Shown: positions 14,201 through 22,841 of the stretch, in pieces
How the letters are laid out: every line of letters starts with the position of its first letter
How positions within the stretch are numbered: the stretch's first letter is position 1
Assembly (NCBI RefSeq): GCF_023343835.1
Contig: NC_064466.1
Span: 248,001-312,000 of the forward strand
DNA: 64,000 nt
Direction of reading: 5' to 3'
Source: Lagopus muta
Taxonomy: Eukaryota > Chordata > Aves > Galliformes > Phasianidae
The notes under the pieces: model-generated
The model's database searches: none
The model's input: the letters and a program-made list of their open reading frames with translations, nothing else
Told to the model about the DNA's origin: nothing
Program-made: the position numbers and the translations under genes

Positions 14201-17200
14201 CCTCCACCTCCCCCCCCCCGTATCTTCATAGGAGCCCCCCAAGACCCCTCCAAAGCCCCTCAGGATCCCTCAGCATCCCATCAGGATGCATTCAAGACCC
14301 CCCCCCCAAGACCACATGAGACCCCCCTCCCAGACGAGTTGCCCTCAGGACCCCTCAAGACCCCCCCCCAGAATTCCCCCAGATCCCCTCAGAACCCTCC
14401 AGAGCCCTCCCTCCCCCTCCCCCCCTCCGACCCCCCCCACGATGTCCCAGATGCCTCAGGACCCCCACAACGACCCCCCCCCATTCTTTGTCCCCAAAGA
14501 CCCCCTCTTGGCTTCCAGGACCCCCCCCCCCCCCCCCCCCACGACCCCCCACCCTCATGGCATCCAGCGCCGCCCGCAGCCTCTCCCTCTCCGATGGATC
14601 CGGGGGTCAGCTTCACCAGCTCCTGTGGGGTGGGGGGTGGGGACCCACAGGTTGGAGGGGAGGGCACTTCTGTCCCCAGGGGACCCAGGTGACCCCAAGA
14701 GATCCAGGTGCCCCCCACCCCAAAAGGACCCAGGTGTCCCCCACCCCAAAAGGACCCACGTGTCCCCAAGCGGGCTCAGATGTCCCCTTCCATCTCCAAA
14801 GGGTTCAGGTGACCACAAAAGGACCCAGGTGACCCCAAAGGACCCAGGTGTCCCCCACCCCAAAAGGACCCACGTGTCCCCCCACCCCAAAAGGACCCAG
14901 GTGACCCCAAGAGATCCAGGTGCCCCCCCACCCCTAAAGGACCCACGTGTTCCTTTCTGTCCCCAGGGAACCCAGATGTCCCCTACACCCCTGAAAGGAC
15001 CCAGGTGTCCCCCACCCCAAAAGGACCCAGGTGACCCCAAAGGACCCAGGTGTCCCCCACCCCATAAGGACCCAGGTGTCCCCTTCTGTCCCTATGGAAC
15101 CCAGATGTCCTCTACACTCCTAAAAGGACCAGGTGCCCCCCACCCCAAAAGGACCCAGATGTACCCAAAAGACCTGGGTGTCCCCCCCCCCCAAAAAGAC
15201 CCAGGTGACCCCTAAGGACCCAGGTGTCCCCAAAGGACCCAGGTGTCCCCAAAGGACCCAGGTGTCCCCCACCCCAAAAGGACCCAGGTGTCCCCTTCTG
15301 TCCCTATGGAACCCAGATGTCCCCTACACCCCTGAAAGGACCAGGTGCCCCCCACCCCAAAGAACCCAGGTGTCCCCCCACCCCCTAAGGACCCAGGTGT
15401 CCCCAAAGGACCTGTGTGTACCCCACCCCAAAAGGACCCACGTGTCCCCAGCGGAGCTCAGATGTCCCCTTCCATCTACAAAGGGTTCAGTTGACCACAA
15501 AAGGACCCAGGTGACCCCAAAGGATCTGGGTGTCCCCCACCCCCTAAAGGACCCAGGTCGACCCCAAGAGATCCAGGTGTCCCCCACCCCAAAAGGATCC
15601 ACATGTTCCTTTCTGTCCCCAGGGAACCCAGATGTCCCCTACACTCCTGAAAGGACCCAGGTGTCCCCCACCCCAAAAGGACCCAGGTGACCCCTAAGGA
15701 CCCAGGTGACCCCAAAGGACCCAGGTGTCCCCCACCCCAAAAGGACCCAGGTGTCCCTTTCTGTCCCTATGGAACCCAGATGTCCTCTACACCCCTGAAA
15801 GGACCAGGTGTCCCCCACCCCAAAAGGACCCAGGTGTACCCAAAAGACCTGGGTGTCCCCCACCCCAAAAGGACCCATGTGTCCCCCCACCCCAAAAGGA
15901 CCCAGGTGTCCCCAAAGGATCTGGGTGCCCCCCACCCCAAAAGGACCCAGGTGACCCCAAGAGATCCAGGTGCCCCCCACCCCAAAGGACCCACGTGTTC
16001 CTTTCTGTCCCTATGGAACCCAGATGTCCCCTACACCCCTGAAAGGACCCAGGTGCCCCCCACCCCAAAAGGACCCAGGTGACCCCAAAGGACCCAGGTG
16101 TCCCCCACCCCAAAAGGACCCAGGTGTCCCCTCTGTCCCTATGGAACCCAGATGTCCCCTACACCCCTGAAAGGACGAGGTGTCCCCCACCCCAAAAGGA
16201 CCCAGGTGTCCCCCCACCCCAAAAAGGACCCAGGTGACCCCTAAGGACCCAGGTGACCCCAAAGGACCCAGGTGTCCCCAAAGGATCTGGGTGTCCCCCA
16301 CCCCAAAAGGACCCACGTGTCCCCAAGGGGGCTCAGATGTCCCCTTCCATCTCCTAAGGGTTCAGGTGACCACAAAAGGACCCAGGTGACCCCAAAGGAT
16401 CTGGGTGTCCCCCACCCCTAAAGGACCCAGGTGACCCCAAGAGATCCAGGTGTCCCCCACCCCAAAAGGATCCACATGTTCCTTTCTGTCCCCAGGGAAC
16501 CCAGATGTCCCCTACACCCCTGAAAGGACGAGGTGTCCCCCACCCCAAAAGGACCCAGGTGTCCCCCCACCCCAAAAGGACCCAGGTGACCCCAAAGGAC
16601 CCAGGTGTCCCCCCACCCCATAAGGACCCAGGTGTCCCCTTCTGTCCCTATGGAACCCAGATGTCCCCTACACCCCTGAAAGGACCCAGGTGTCCCCCCA
16701 CCCCTAAGGATTTCTGATGTCTGCAAAGGATCCAGGTGTCCCCTACACCCCTGAAGGGATCCAGGTGACCCCAAATGACCCAGGTTGTCCCCAAAGGATT
16801 GGGGTGTCCCCACCCCAAAAGGACCCACGTGTCCCCAAGGGGGCTCAGATGTCCCCTTCCATCTCCAAAGGGTTCAGGTGACCACAAAAGGACCCAGGTG
16901 ACCCCAAAGGAGCCAGGTGTCCCCCACCCCAAAAGGACCCAGGTGACCCCAAAGGACCCAGGTGTCCCCATAGGATCTGGGTGTCCCCCACCCCAAAAGG
17001 ACCCAGTTGACCCCAAAGGATCCAGATGTTCCCAAAGGACCTGGGGTGTCCCCCACCCCAAAAGGACCCACGTGTCCCCCACCCCCAAAAGGACTCAGTT
17101 GTACCCAAAGGACCTGGGTGTCCCCCACCCCAAAAGGACCCACGTGTCCCCCCACCCCAAAAGGACTCAGTTGTACCCAAAGGACCTGGGTGTCCCCCAC

Positions 17201-20200
17201 CCCAAAAGGACCCACGTGTCCCCAAGGGGGCTCAGATGTCCCCTTCCATCTCCAAAGGGTTCAGGTGACCACAAAAGGACCCAGGTGACCCCAAAGGACC
17301 CAGGTGACCCCTAAGGACCCAGGTGTCCCCCACCCCAAAAGGACCCACGTGTCCCCAAGGGGGCTCAGATGTCCCCCTCCATATCCAAAGGGTTCAGGTG
17401 ACCACAAAAGGACCCAGGTGACCCCAAAGGAGCCAGGTGTCCCCTTCTGTCCCTATGGAACCCAGATGTCCTCTACACTCCTAAAAGGACCAGGTGCCCC
17501 CCCACCCCAAAAAGACCCAGGTGTCCCCCAATGGGGCCCAGGTGTCCCTGGGATGTCCCAGGTGTCCCCAGACGGACCCCTCCCCTTTATTTCCCCCCCC
17601 CTGACCTGCAGCAGGAGGTGGTACTTCAGCACCCGCTGCATCGGCACCATCAGGAGATCCCGCAGGGAGAAGCGGCCATTGTTGGCTCTCTGGGAACATT
17701 CCTGGGGGGGTCACGGGGTCACGGGGGGTCACGGAGGGGTCACGGGGTCAGGAAGGGGTCGTGGGGTCAAGGGGGGGGTCGGAAGAGTCAGGGGGATGTG
17801 GGGGGTTGTGGGGGGTCATGGGGTGCCGGGGGATGTGGGGTGATTTGGGGGGTCATAGGGGTCACAGGGGGTCATGAGGGGTCACGGGGTCAGGAAGGGG
17901 TCGTGGGGTCAAGGGGGGGTCGGAAGAGTCAGGGGGATGTGGGGGGTTGTGGGGGTCATGGGGTGCTGGGGGATGTGGGGCGATTTGGGGGGTCATAAGG
18001 GTCACAGGGGGTCATGAGGGGTAACAGAGGGGTCACGGGGTCAGGAAGGGGTCGTGGGGTCATGGGGGGGTCAGAAGGGTCAGGGGGATGTGGGGGGTTG
18101 TGGGGGTCATGGGGTGCTGGGGGATGTGGGGCGCAGGGGGATGTGGGGCAATTTGGGGGGTCATGGGGGTCACGAGGGGTCATGAGGGGTCACGGGGTCA
18201 CGGGGTCAGGAAGGGGTCGTGGGGTCATGGGGGAGTCAGAAGGGTCAGGGGGATGGGGGGAGATGTGGGGTGCAGGGGGGGTGTGGGGTGATTTGGGGGG
18301 GTCATGGGGGTCACGGGGGGTCATGAGGGGTCAGAGGGGGTCATGGGGTCAGGAAGGGGTCGTGGGGTCAAAGGGGGGTCGGAAGAGTCAGGGTGATGTG
18401 GGGGGTTGTGGGGGTCATGGGGTGCCGGGGGATGTGGGGTGATTTGGGGGTTCATGGGGGTCACGGGGGGTCATGGGGGTCACAGGGGGTCACGGGGTCA
18501 GGAAGGGGTCGTGGGGTCACGGGGAGGTCGGAAGAGTCGGGGGATGTGGGGGGTTGTGGGGGTCATGGGGTGCCGGGGGATGTGGGGTGATTTGGGGGGT
18601 CATAAGGTCACAGGGGGTCATGAGGGGTCACGGGGTCAGGAAGGGGTCGTGGGGGTCATGGGGGGGTCAGAAGGGTCAGGGGGATGTGGGGGGTTGTGGG
18701 GGTCATGGGGTGCTGGGGGATGTGGGGCGCAGGGGGATGTGGGGCAATTTGGGGGGGTCATGGGGGTCACGAGGGGTCATGAGGGGTCACAGGGGGTCAC
18801 GGGGTCAGGAAGGGGTCGTGGGGTCACGGGGGATTCAGAAGGGTCAGGGGGATGGGGGGGGTTGTGGGGGTCATGGGGTGCCGGGGGATGTGGGGTGTGG
18901 GGAGATTTGGGGGGTCATGGGGGTCACGGGGGGTCATGAGGGGTCACGGGGTCAGGAAGGGGTCGTGGGGTCACGGGGGGGTTCGGAGAGTCAGGGGGAT
19001 GTGGGGGGTTGTGGGGGTCATGGGGTGCCGTGGGATGTGGGGTGCAGGGGGATGTGTGTAGGCAATTTGGGGGGTCATTGGGGGTCACGGGGGGTCATGA
19101 GGGGTCACAGGGGGTCACGGGGGTCAGGAAGGGGTCGTGGGGTCATGGGGGGGTCAGAAGGGTCAGTGTGATGCGGGGGGTTGTGGGGGTCATGTGTGCT
19201 TCCAGTGCTCCCAGTGCTTCCAGTGCTCCCAGTAACACCTCCCATTGCTCCCAGTATCAGCCCAATATCCCCCTCCCAGTGCTCCCAGTGCTTCCTGTAG
19301 CCCCTCCCAGTGCTCCCAGTAACACCTCCCAGTGCTCCCAGTGCTCCCAGTATCATCTCCCAGTTCTCCCAGTGCTCCCATTGCTCCCAATATCACCTCC
19401 CAGTGCTCCCAGTGCTCCCAGTAACACCCTCCCATTACTCCCAGTGCTCCCAGTGCTCCCAGTATCATCTCCCATTGCTCCCAGTATCACCTCCCAGTGC
19501 ACCCAGTGCTCCCAGTGCTCCCAGTAACACCTCCCAGTGCTCCCAGTATCACCTCCTAGTGCTCCCAGTGCTCCCAATGCTCCCAGTATCACCTCCCAGT
19601 GCTCCCATTGCTCCCAGTATCACCTCCCAGTGCTCCCAGTGCTCCCAGTAACACCTCCCATTGCTCCCATTGCTCCCAGTATCTCCTCCCAGTGCTCCCA
19701 TTGCTCCCAGCGCTCCCAGTGTTCCCAGTGCTCCCAGTATCACCTCCCAGTGCTCCCATTGCTCCCAGTGCTCCCCAGTATCACCTCCCATGCTCCCAGC
19801 GCTCCCAGTGCTCCCAGTGACACCTCCCAGTGCTCCCAGTATCACCTCCCAGTGCTCCCAGTAACACCTCCCATTACTCCCAGTGCTCCCAGTGCTCCCA
19901 TTGCTCCCAGTGCTCCCAGTGCTCCCAGTGCTCCCAGTAACACCTCCCATTGCTCCCAGTATCAGCCCAATATCCCCTCCCATTGCTCCCAGTGCTCCCA
20001 GTGCTCCCAGTACTCCCAATGCTCCTAGTATCACCTCCTAGTGCTCCCAGTGCTCCCATTGCTCCCAGTGCTCCCAGTAACACCTCCCATTTCTCCCAGT
20101 ATCAGCCCAATATCCCCTCCCAGTGCTCCCAGTAACACCTCCCAGTGCTCCCATTGCTCCCAGTGCTCCCAGTGCTTCCTGTAGCCCCTTCCAGTGCTCC

Positions 20201-20969
20201 CAGTATCACCTCCCATTGCTCCCATTGCTCCCAATGCTCCCAGTGCTCCCATTGCTCCCAGTATCACCTCCTATTGCTCCCAGTATCACCTCCCAGTGCT
20301 TCCCAGTGCTCCCAGTGCTCCCAGTGCTCCCAGTAACACCTCCCAGTGTTCCCAGTATCACCTCCCAGTATCTTCTCCCAGTGCTCCCAGTGCTCCCAGT
20401 TTCACCTCCCAGTGCTCCCAATGCTCCCAGTGCTCACAGTGCTCCCAGTAACACCTCCCAGTGCTCCCAGTGCTCCCAGTATCACCTCCCATTGCTCCCA
20501 TTACTCCCAGTGCTCCCAGTGCTCCCAGTGCTCCCAGTAACACCTCCCAGTGCTCCCATTGCTCCCAGTTTCACCTCCCAGTTCTTCCAGTGCTCCCAGT
20601 GCTCCCAGTATCACCTCCCAATGCTCCCAGTATCACCTCCCAGTGCTCCCAGTATCACCTCCCATTGCTCCCAGTGCTCCCAGTATCACCTCCCATTGCT
20701 CCCAGTGCTCCCAGTGCTCCCATTGCTCCCAGTGCTCCCATTGCTCCCATTGCTCCCAGTGCTCCCAGTATCTCCTCCCAGTGCTCCCATTGCTCCCAGC
20801 GCTCCCAGTGCTCCCAGTGCTCCCAGTATCACCTCCCATTGCTCCCATTGCTCCCAGTGCTCCCAGTATCACCTGCAGCTTCATGCGTATGTCGGTTCCG
20901 GCCGCCAGCTGATCCAACCTCCGCGCTGCCGCCTCCACCTGACTGCAGTAGCGGCCGTACAGCAGGAAC
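5148..20969 (-). CDS. VAV1: VAV1 gene span (partial; six coding exons, end of DH to start of PH domain)
   Basis: VAV1 is a cytoplasmic guanine-nucleotide exchange factor for Rho/Rac GTPases that signals below antigen receptors in blood cells. Six exons lie in order from high to low coordinates: 20,969-20,873, 17,701-17,606, 14,622-14,553, 13,960-13,874, 11,942-11,857 and 5,280-5,148. Each has an AG acceptor and GT donor and the phases fit. Their joined translation follows the DH-domain end ([37 protein letters not shown]) and the PH start ([23 protein letters not shown]). The RRGD and RSKADR spellings fit VAV1 better than VAV2 or VAV3, and the neighbourhood matches 19p13. The CH, acidic and early DH exons should lie beyond the gap at 21,184. 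The rest of PH, the C1, SH3 and SH2 parts should lie left of the window. The only coding defect is one extra base in the 14.6-kb exon. Confidence 0.93.
5340..11540. repeat. 54-bp minisatellite, 6.2 kb (VAV1 intron)
   Basis: More than 110 near-identical 54-bp units, each containing CACCATGTCCTTTATGGTGT plus a variable half (CCCTGTTGGTG, CCCATGGGTG or CCTATGGGTG). The period is divisible by three, so frames stay open for kilobases on both strands, one reaching 1,995 codons with an 18-residue repeat. Blocks of several hundred bases are duplicated; for example 6,334-6,960 and 7,360-8,000 share the same variant order, which implies recent expansion. It lies between the two PH-domain exons. Confidence 0.97.
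11541..11856. repeat. Degenerate edge of the 54-bp array / intron sequence
   Basis: Diverged GTCCCCAT-type units (GTCCCCATGGATGTCC, CATTCCCACTGCTGTCCC) grade into the donor side of the 11.9-kb VAV1 exon. No gene is seen here. Confidence 0.7.
11857..11942 (-). CDS. VAV1: VAV1 exon, start of PH domain (RPKIDGELK)
   Basis: This 86-bp exon enters in phase 0 and leaves in phase 2. It reads [15 protein letters not shown] then [11 protein letters not shown], with the Arg codon split AG|G over the next intron. This is the first beta strand of the PH domain. The acceptor CTGCAG is about 8 bases from the first unit of the 33-bp G-rich array. The donor is GTGGGA. Confidence 0.95.
11950..13664. repeat. 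31-36 bp G-rich minisatellite (VAV1 intron)
   Basis: About 50 units of GACATCAATGGGATGAATT followed by a G run of 7-14, GA, and GGGG. The G-run length varies between units and is hard to sequence correctly. The plus strand has strong G-quadruplex potential. On the transcribed VAV1 (minus) strand this is a C-rich intron that ends 8 bases from the acceptor of the 11.9-kb exon. Confidence 0.97.
13665..13873. other. G-rich VAV1 intron remainder
   Basis: Low-complexity G-rich sequence with runs of G and one T run. It is not clearly periodic and no gene is seen. Confidence 0.7.
13874..13960 (-). CDS. VAV1: VAV1 exon, DH-PH linker ([16 protein letters not shown])
   Basis: This 87-bp phase 0-0 exon of 29 codons starts [20 protein letters not shown] and ends IQLCLHNM. 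It corresponds to the end of the DH domain and the linker to PH. The acceptor tract is an almost pure run of C before AG, and the donor is GTGAGA. The frame is intact even though the exon sits between G-rich and C-rich low-complexity introns. Confidence 0.95.
13961..14552. repeat. C-rich low-complexity VAV1 intron
   Basis: Degenerate units such as GACCCCCCAAGACCCCTC with long C runs (one of about 21 at 14,520-14,540). Periodicity is weak. No coding signal is seen on either strand apart from the flanking VAV1 exons. Confidence 0.75.
14553..14622 (-). CDS. VAV1: VAV1 exon, end of DH domain (ELVKLT ... LRAALDAMR), one extra base
   Basis: The exon reads ELVKLT in one frame and [14 protein letters not shown] in the next. 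It is 70 bp long, but the phases of both neighbours (0 and 0) require a multiple of three. The shift falls in or next to a run of five C followed by GG (plus strand 14,601-14,607), so one base has been gained in a homopolymer. Sequencing error is the simplest explanation; a true frameshift allele is the alternative. The acceptor is CCCCACAG and the donor GTGGGG. Confidence 0.88.
14640..17570. repeat. 19- and 26-bp minisatellite (GGACCCAGGTG family; VAV1 intron)
   Basis: The array mixes units GGACCCAGGTGACCCCAAA (19 bp) with a longer form containing GTGTCCCCCACCCCAAAA (26 bp). A larger block containing CTTCTGTCCCTATGGAACCC recurs about ten times. It fills the VAV1 intron between the two late-DH exons. 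Confidence 0.95.
17606..17701 (-). CDS. VAV1: VAV1 exon, DH domain core ([15 protein letters not shown])
   Basis: This 96-bp phase 0-0 exon of 32 codons begins [11 protein letters not shown] and ends [15 protein letters not shown]. That is the conserved last helix of Dbl-homology domains, which contacts the GTPase. The acceptor is a run of C followed by AG that merges with the upstream minisatellite. The donor is GTCAGG. A minus-strand AATAAA lies in the intron about 13 bases past the donor, at 17,587-17,592. The reading frame is intact. Confidence 0.95.
17703..19195. repeat. GGGGTCA minisatellite with about 150-bp higher-order unit (VAV1 intron)
   Basis: Built of GGGGTCATGGGGGTCACG-type words. 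A marker GTCAGGAAGGGGTCGTGGGG returns about every 150 bp, roughly ten times. The array begins inside the acceptor of the 17.6-kb exon and so supplies its polypyrimidine tract on the minus strand. Confidence 0.95.
19196..20872. repeat. 10-bp minisatellite (CAGTGCTCCC) with interspersed TATCACCTCC units (VAV1 intron)
   Basis: The ten-base word CAGTGCTCCC alternates with CATTGCTCCC and longer units CAGTATCACCTCC and CAGTAACACCTCC. On the transcribed strand the TATCACCTCC units read AGGTGATACTGG, the same as the splice donor of the adjoining exon at 20,873. The array starts exactly at that donor. Confidence 0.96.
20873..20969 (-). CDS. VAV1: VAV1 exon, DH domain (YGRYCSQVE)
   Basis: This 97-bp exon enters with one base completing a split Arg codon, followed by 32 codons. 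It reads [20 protein letters not shown] and ends IRMKLQ, matching the late DH helices of VAV1. The acceptor is CCCCTCAG and the donor GTGATACTGG. The donor is the first base pairs of the tandem array that fills the next intron. This is the most 5' VAV1 exon in the window; nothing VAV1-like is seen in the 214 bases between it and the gap. Confidence 0.93.
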
Positions 20970-21183
20970 CTGAGGGGCCAAAAGTGCCCAAATCGGCCCA
21001 AAATGACCCAAAACGGCGCCGGACCCCAAACGGCACCGAACCCCACAGATGGAATCAAAAACAGGGTGGATTTGGACCCAAAACCGGATCCCAAATGGGC
21101 CGAAAAGGACCCAAAATCAGACGGGTGAAATCAGATCCCAAAAGGGCAGAAATGGACCCAAAAAAGACCCCAAAATCAGACCA
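20970..21183. other. VAV1 intron between the 20.9-kb exon and the gap
   Basis: Unique-looking intron with degenerate units (GACCCAAAA, AAATCAGA). No exon could be recognised before the gap. Confidence 0.6.
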
Positions 21184-21683
21184 NNNNNNNNNNNNNNNNN
21201 NNNNNNNNNNNNNNNNNNNNNNNNNNNNNNNNNNNNNNNNNNNNNNNNNNNNNNNNNNNNNNNNNNNNNNNNNNNNNNNNNNNNNNNNNNNNNNNNNNNN
21301 NNNNNNNNNNNNNNNNNNNNNNNNNNNNNNNNNNNNNNNNNNNNNNNNNNNNNNNNNNNNNNNNNNNNNNNNNNNNNNNNNNNNNNNNNNNNNNNNNNNN
21401 NNNNNNNNNNNNNNNNNNNNNNNNNNNNNNNNNNNNNNNNNNNNNNNNNNNNNNNNNNNNNNNNNNNNNNNNNNNNNNNNNNNNNNNNNNNNNNNNNNNN
21501 NNNNNNNNNNNNNNNNNNNNNNNNNNNNNNNNNNNNNNNNNNNNNNNNNNNNNNNNNNNNNNNNNNNNNNNNNNNNNNNNNNNNNNNNNNNNNNNNNNNN
21601 NNNNNNNNNNNNNNNNNNNNNNNNNNNNNNNNNNNNNNNNNNNNNNNNNNNNNNNNNNNNNNNNNNNNNNNNNNNNNNNNNNN
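21184..21683. other. Assembly gap, 500 N
   Basis: Exactly 500 N, the same length as the second gap, so it is a placeholder and not a measured size. The 5' part of VAV1 and the last exons of the CLEC17A-like gene should both lie here if the join is correct. Confidence 0.99.
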
Positions 21684-21986
21684 CTGGGGGTCGGCCTCTG
21701 CTCTCGTGTCATCAGGGATGGGAGCAGAGGGAACGGCTTCAAGCTACGGCAGGGGAGATTCATGCTGGACATGAGGAAGAATTGCTGTTCAGAAAGGGTG
21801 GTCAGGCACTGGAATGGATGCCCAGGGAGGTGGGGGAGGGCACCGAGCCTGGGGGTGTTGAAGGAAAGGCTGGATGTTGTGTTGAGGGACGTGGTTCAGT
21901 GGGAGCTGTTGGTAAGAGGTGAGCGGTTGGACTGGATGAGCTTTGAGGTCTGTTCCAACCTTGGGGATTCTATGATTGTATGATTC
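21684..21986 (+). mobile_element. CR1 LINE 3' end, cut by the gap
   Basis: Typical avian CR1 3' sequence: GGAACGGCTTCAAGCTACGG, GGTGGTCAGGCACTGGAATGG, GGACGTGGTTCAGTGGGAGC, then the CCTTGGGGATTCTATGATTG tail. Its 5' side runs into the gap. Confidence 0.93.
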
Positions 21987-22388
21987 CCCATGTGTCCCTA
22001 TGGCATCCCCATGTGTCCCTATGAGTCCCCATGTGTCCCTATGGCATCCTCATGTGTCCCTATGGCATCCCCATGTGTCCCTATGGAGTCCCCATGTGTC
22101 CCTATGGCGTCCCCATGTGTCCCTATGGCGTCCCCATGTGTCCCTATGGAGTCCCCATGTGTCCCTATGGGTCCCCATGTGTCCCTATGGCATCCCCATG
22201 TGTCCCTATGGCGTCCCCATGTGTCCCTATGGCATCCTCATGTGTCCCTATGGCGTCCCCATGTGTCCCTATGGCATCCCCATGTGTCCCTATGAGTCCC
22301 CATGTGTCCCTATGGGTCCCCATGTGTCCCTATGGCAGCCCCATGTGTCCCTATGGAGTCCCCATGTGTCCCTATGGCGTCCCCATGT
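21987..22388. repeat. 21-bp satellite CATGTGTCCCTATGGCGTCCC
   Basis: About 20 units of 20-21 bp with variable centre (GGCGTCC, GGAGTCC, GGCATCC, GAGTCC). It is bounded on both sides by a CR1 3' end in the same orientation. The same satellite occurs at five other places in the window. Confidence 0.95.
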
Positions 22389-22507
22389 CGTTGTGTTGAG
22401 GGACGTGGTTCAGTGGGAGCTGTTGGTAAGAGGTGAGCGGTTGGACTGGAGGAGCTTTGAGGTCTGTTCCAACCTTGGGGATTCTATGATTCTATGATTC
22501 TATGATT
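22389..22507 (+). mobile_element. CR1 3' terminal fragment
   Basis: About 115 bp from TTGTGTTGAGGGACGTGG to a tail of three TTCTATGA words. It repeats the end of the CR1 before the satellite, so the array lies within a duplicated or composite CR1 tail. Confidence 0.9.
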
Positions 22508-22673
22508 GACTCAAACTCTGAGCTTTTTCCACCTCGTTCTGAGCCCTCCAGCAGAGGCCAGTGGCCAATCTCGGCTCATCCGAGCCCCCAAACCCAGAGG
22601 TTTTGAAGGTCGTGTGTTTGCCAAGCGTAGGAATTGTCCTAAAAACGGGGATTTGGGGCTTTTGGAAGCTGAC

Positions 22674-22841
22674 CTGCTCCCGATCCGAGTTGATGATGAC
22701 CAGGTGAGCACCTTGGTCGTCACAGATCTCCTTTGCTTCCCTCCAGCTCATCCTCTCGGTGGAGAAGGAATAGCAGCTCCCTTCGAAAGCCTTCCAACCA
22801 GCCAAGCACTGCTGACCCCGGGATCACTTTGCACATCCGTG
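22674..22841 (-). CDS. CLEC17A-like lectin-domain exon 1, one extra base
   Basis: The exon encodes [20 protein letters not shown], a [14 protein letters not shown] segment and [11 protein letters not shown] up to donor GTCAGC. This is the canonical first third of a C-type lectin domain (Cys, Trp, SCY, Cys, HLV). With the phase-1 acceptor GTTCCAG the exon is 168 bp, one more than the phases allow. The frame changes near 22,809, where [10 protein letters not shown] passes into CLAGW. An alternative acceptor at 22,812 keeps the frame but loses phase agreement with the preceding exon. Confidence 0.85.

Noticed and set aside
1-20872. CRISPR-like arrays of regular repeats
   Set aside because: The units are directly tandem with no unique spacers, in a vertebrate gene; these are minisatellites.
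20123-21922. 599-codon frame spanning the first gap
   Set aside because: The frame is open only because N codons contain no stop and the repeat has none; it joins an array to a CR1.
22500-22673. Search for the second lectin-domain exon of the CLEC17A-like gene
   Set aside because: The sequence past the donor at 22,674 shows no WLGL or W-DG motif on the minus strand and passes into CR1 and satellite, so the exon is not here.
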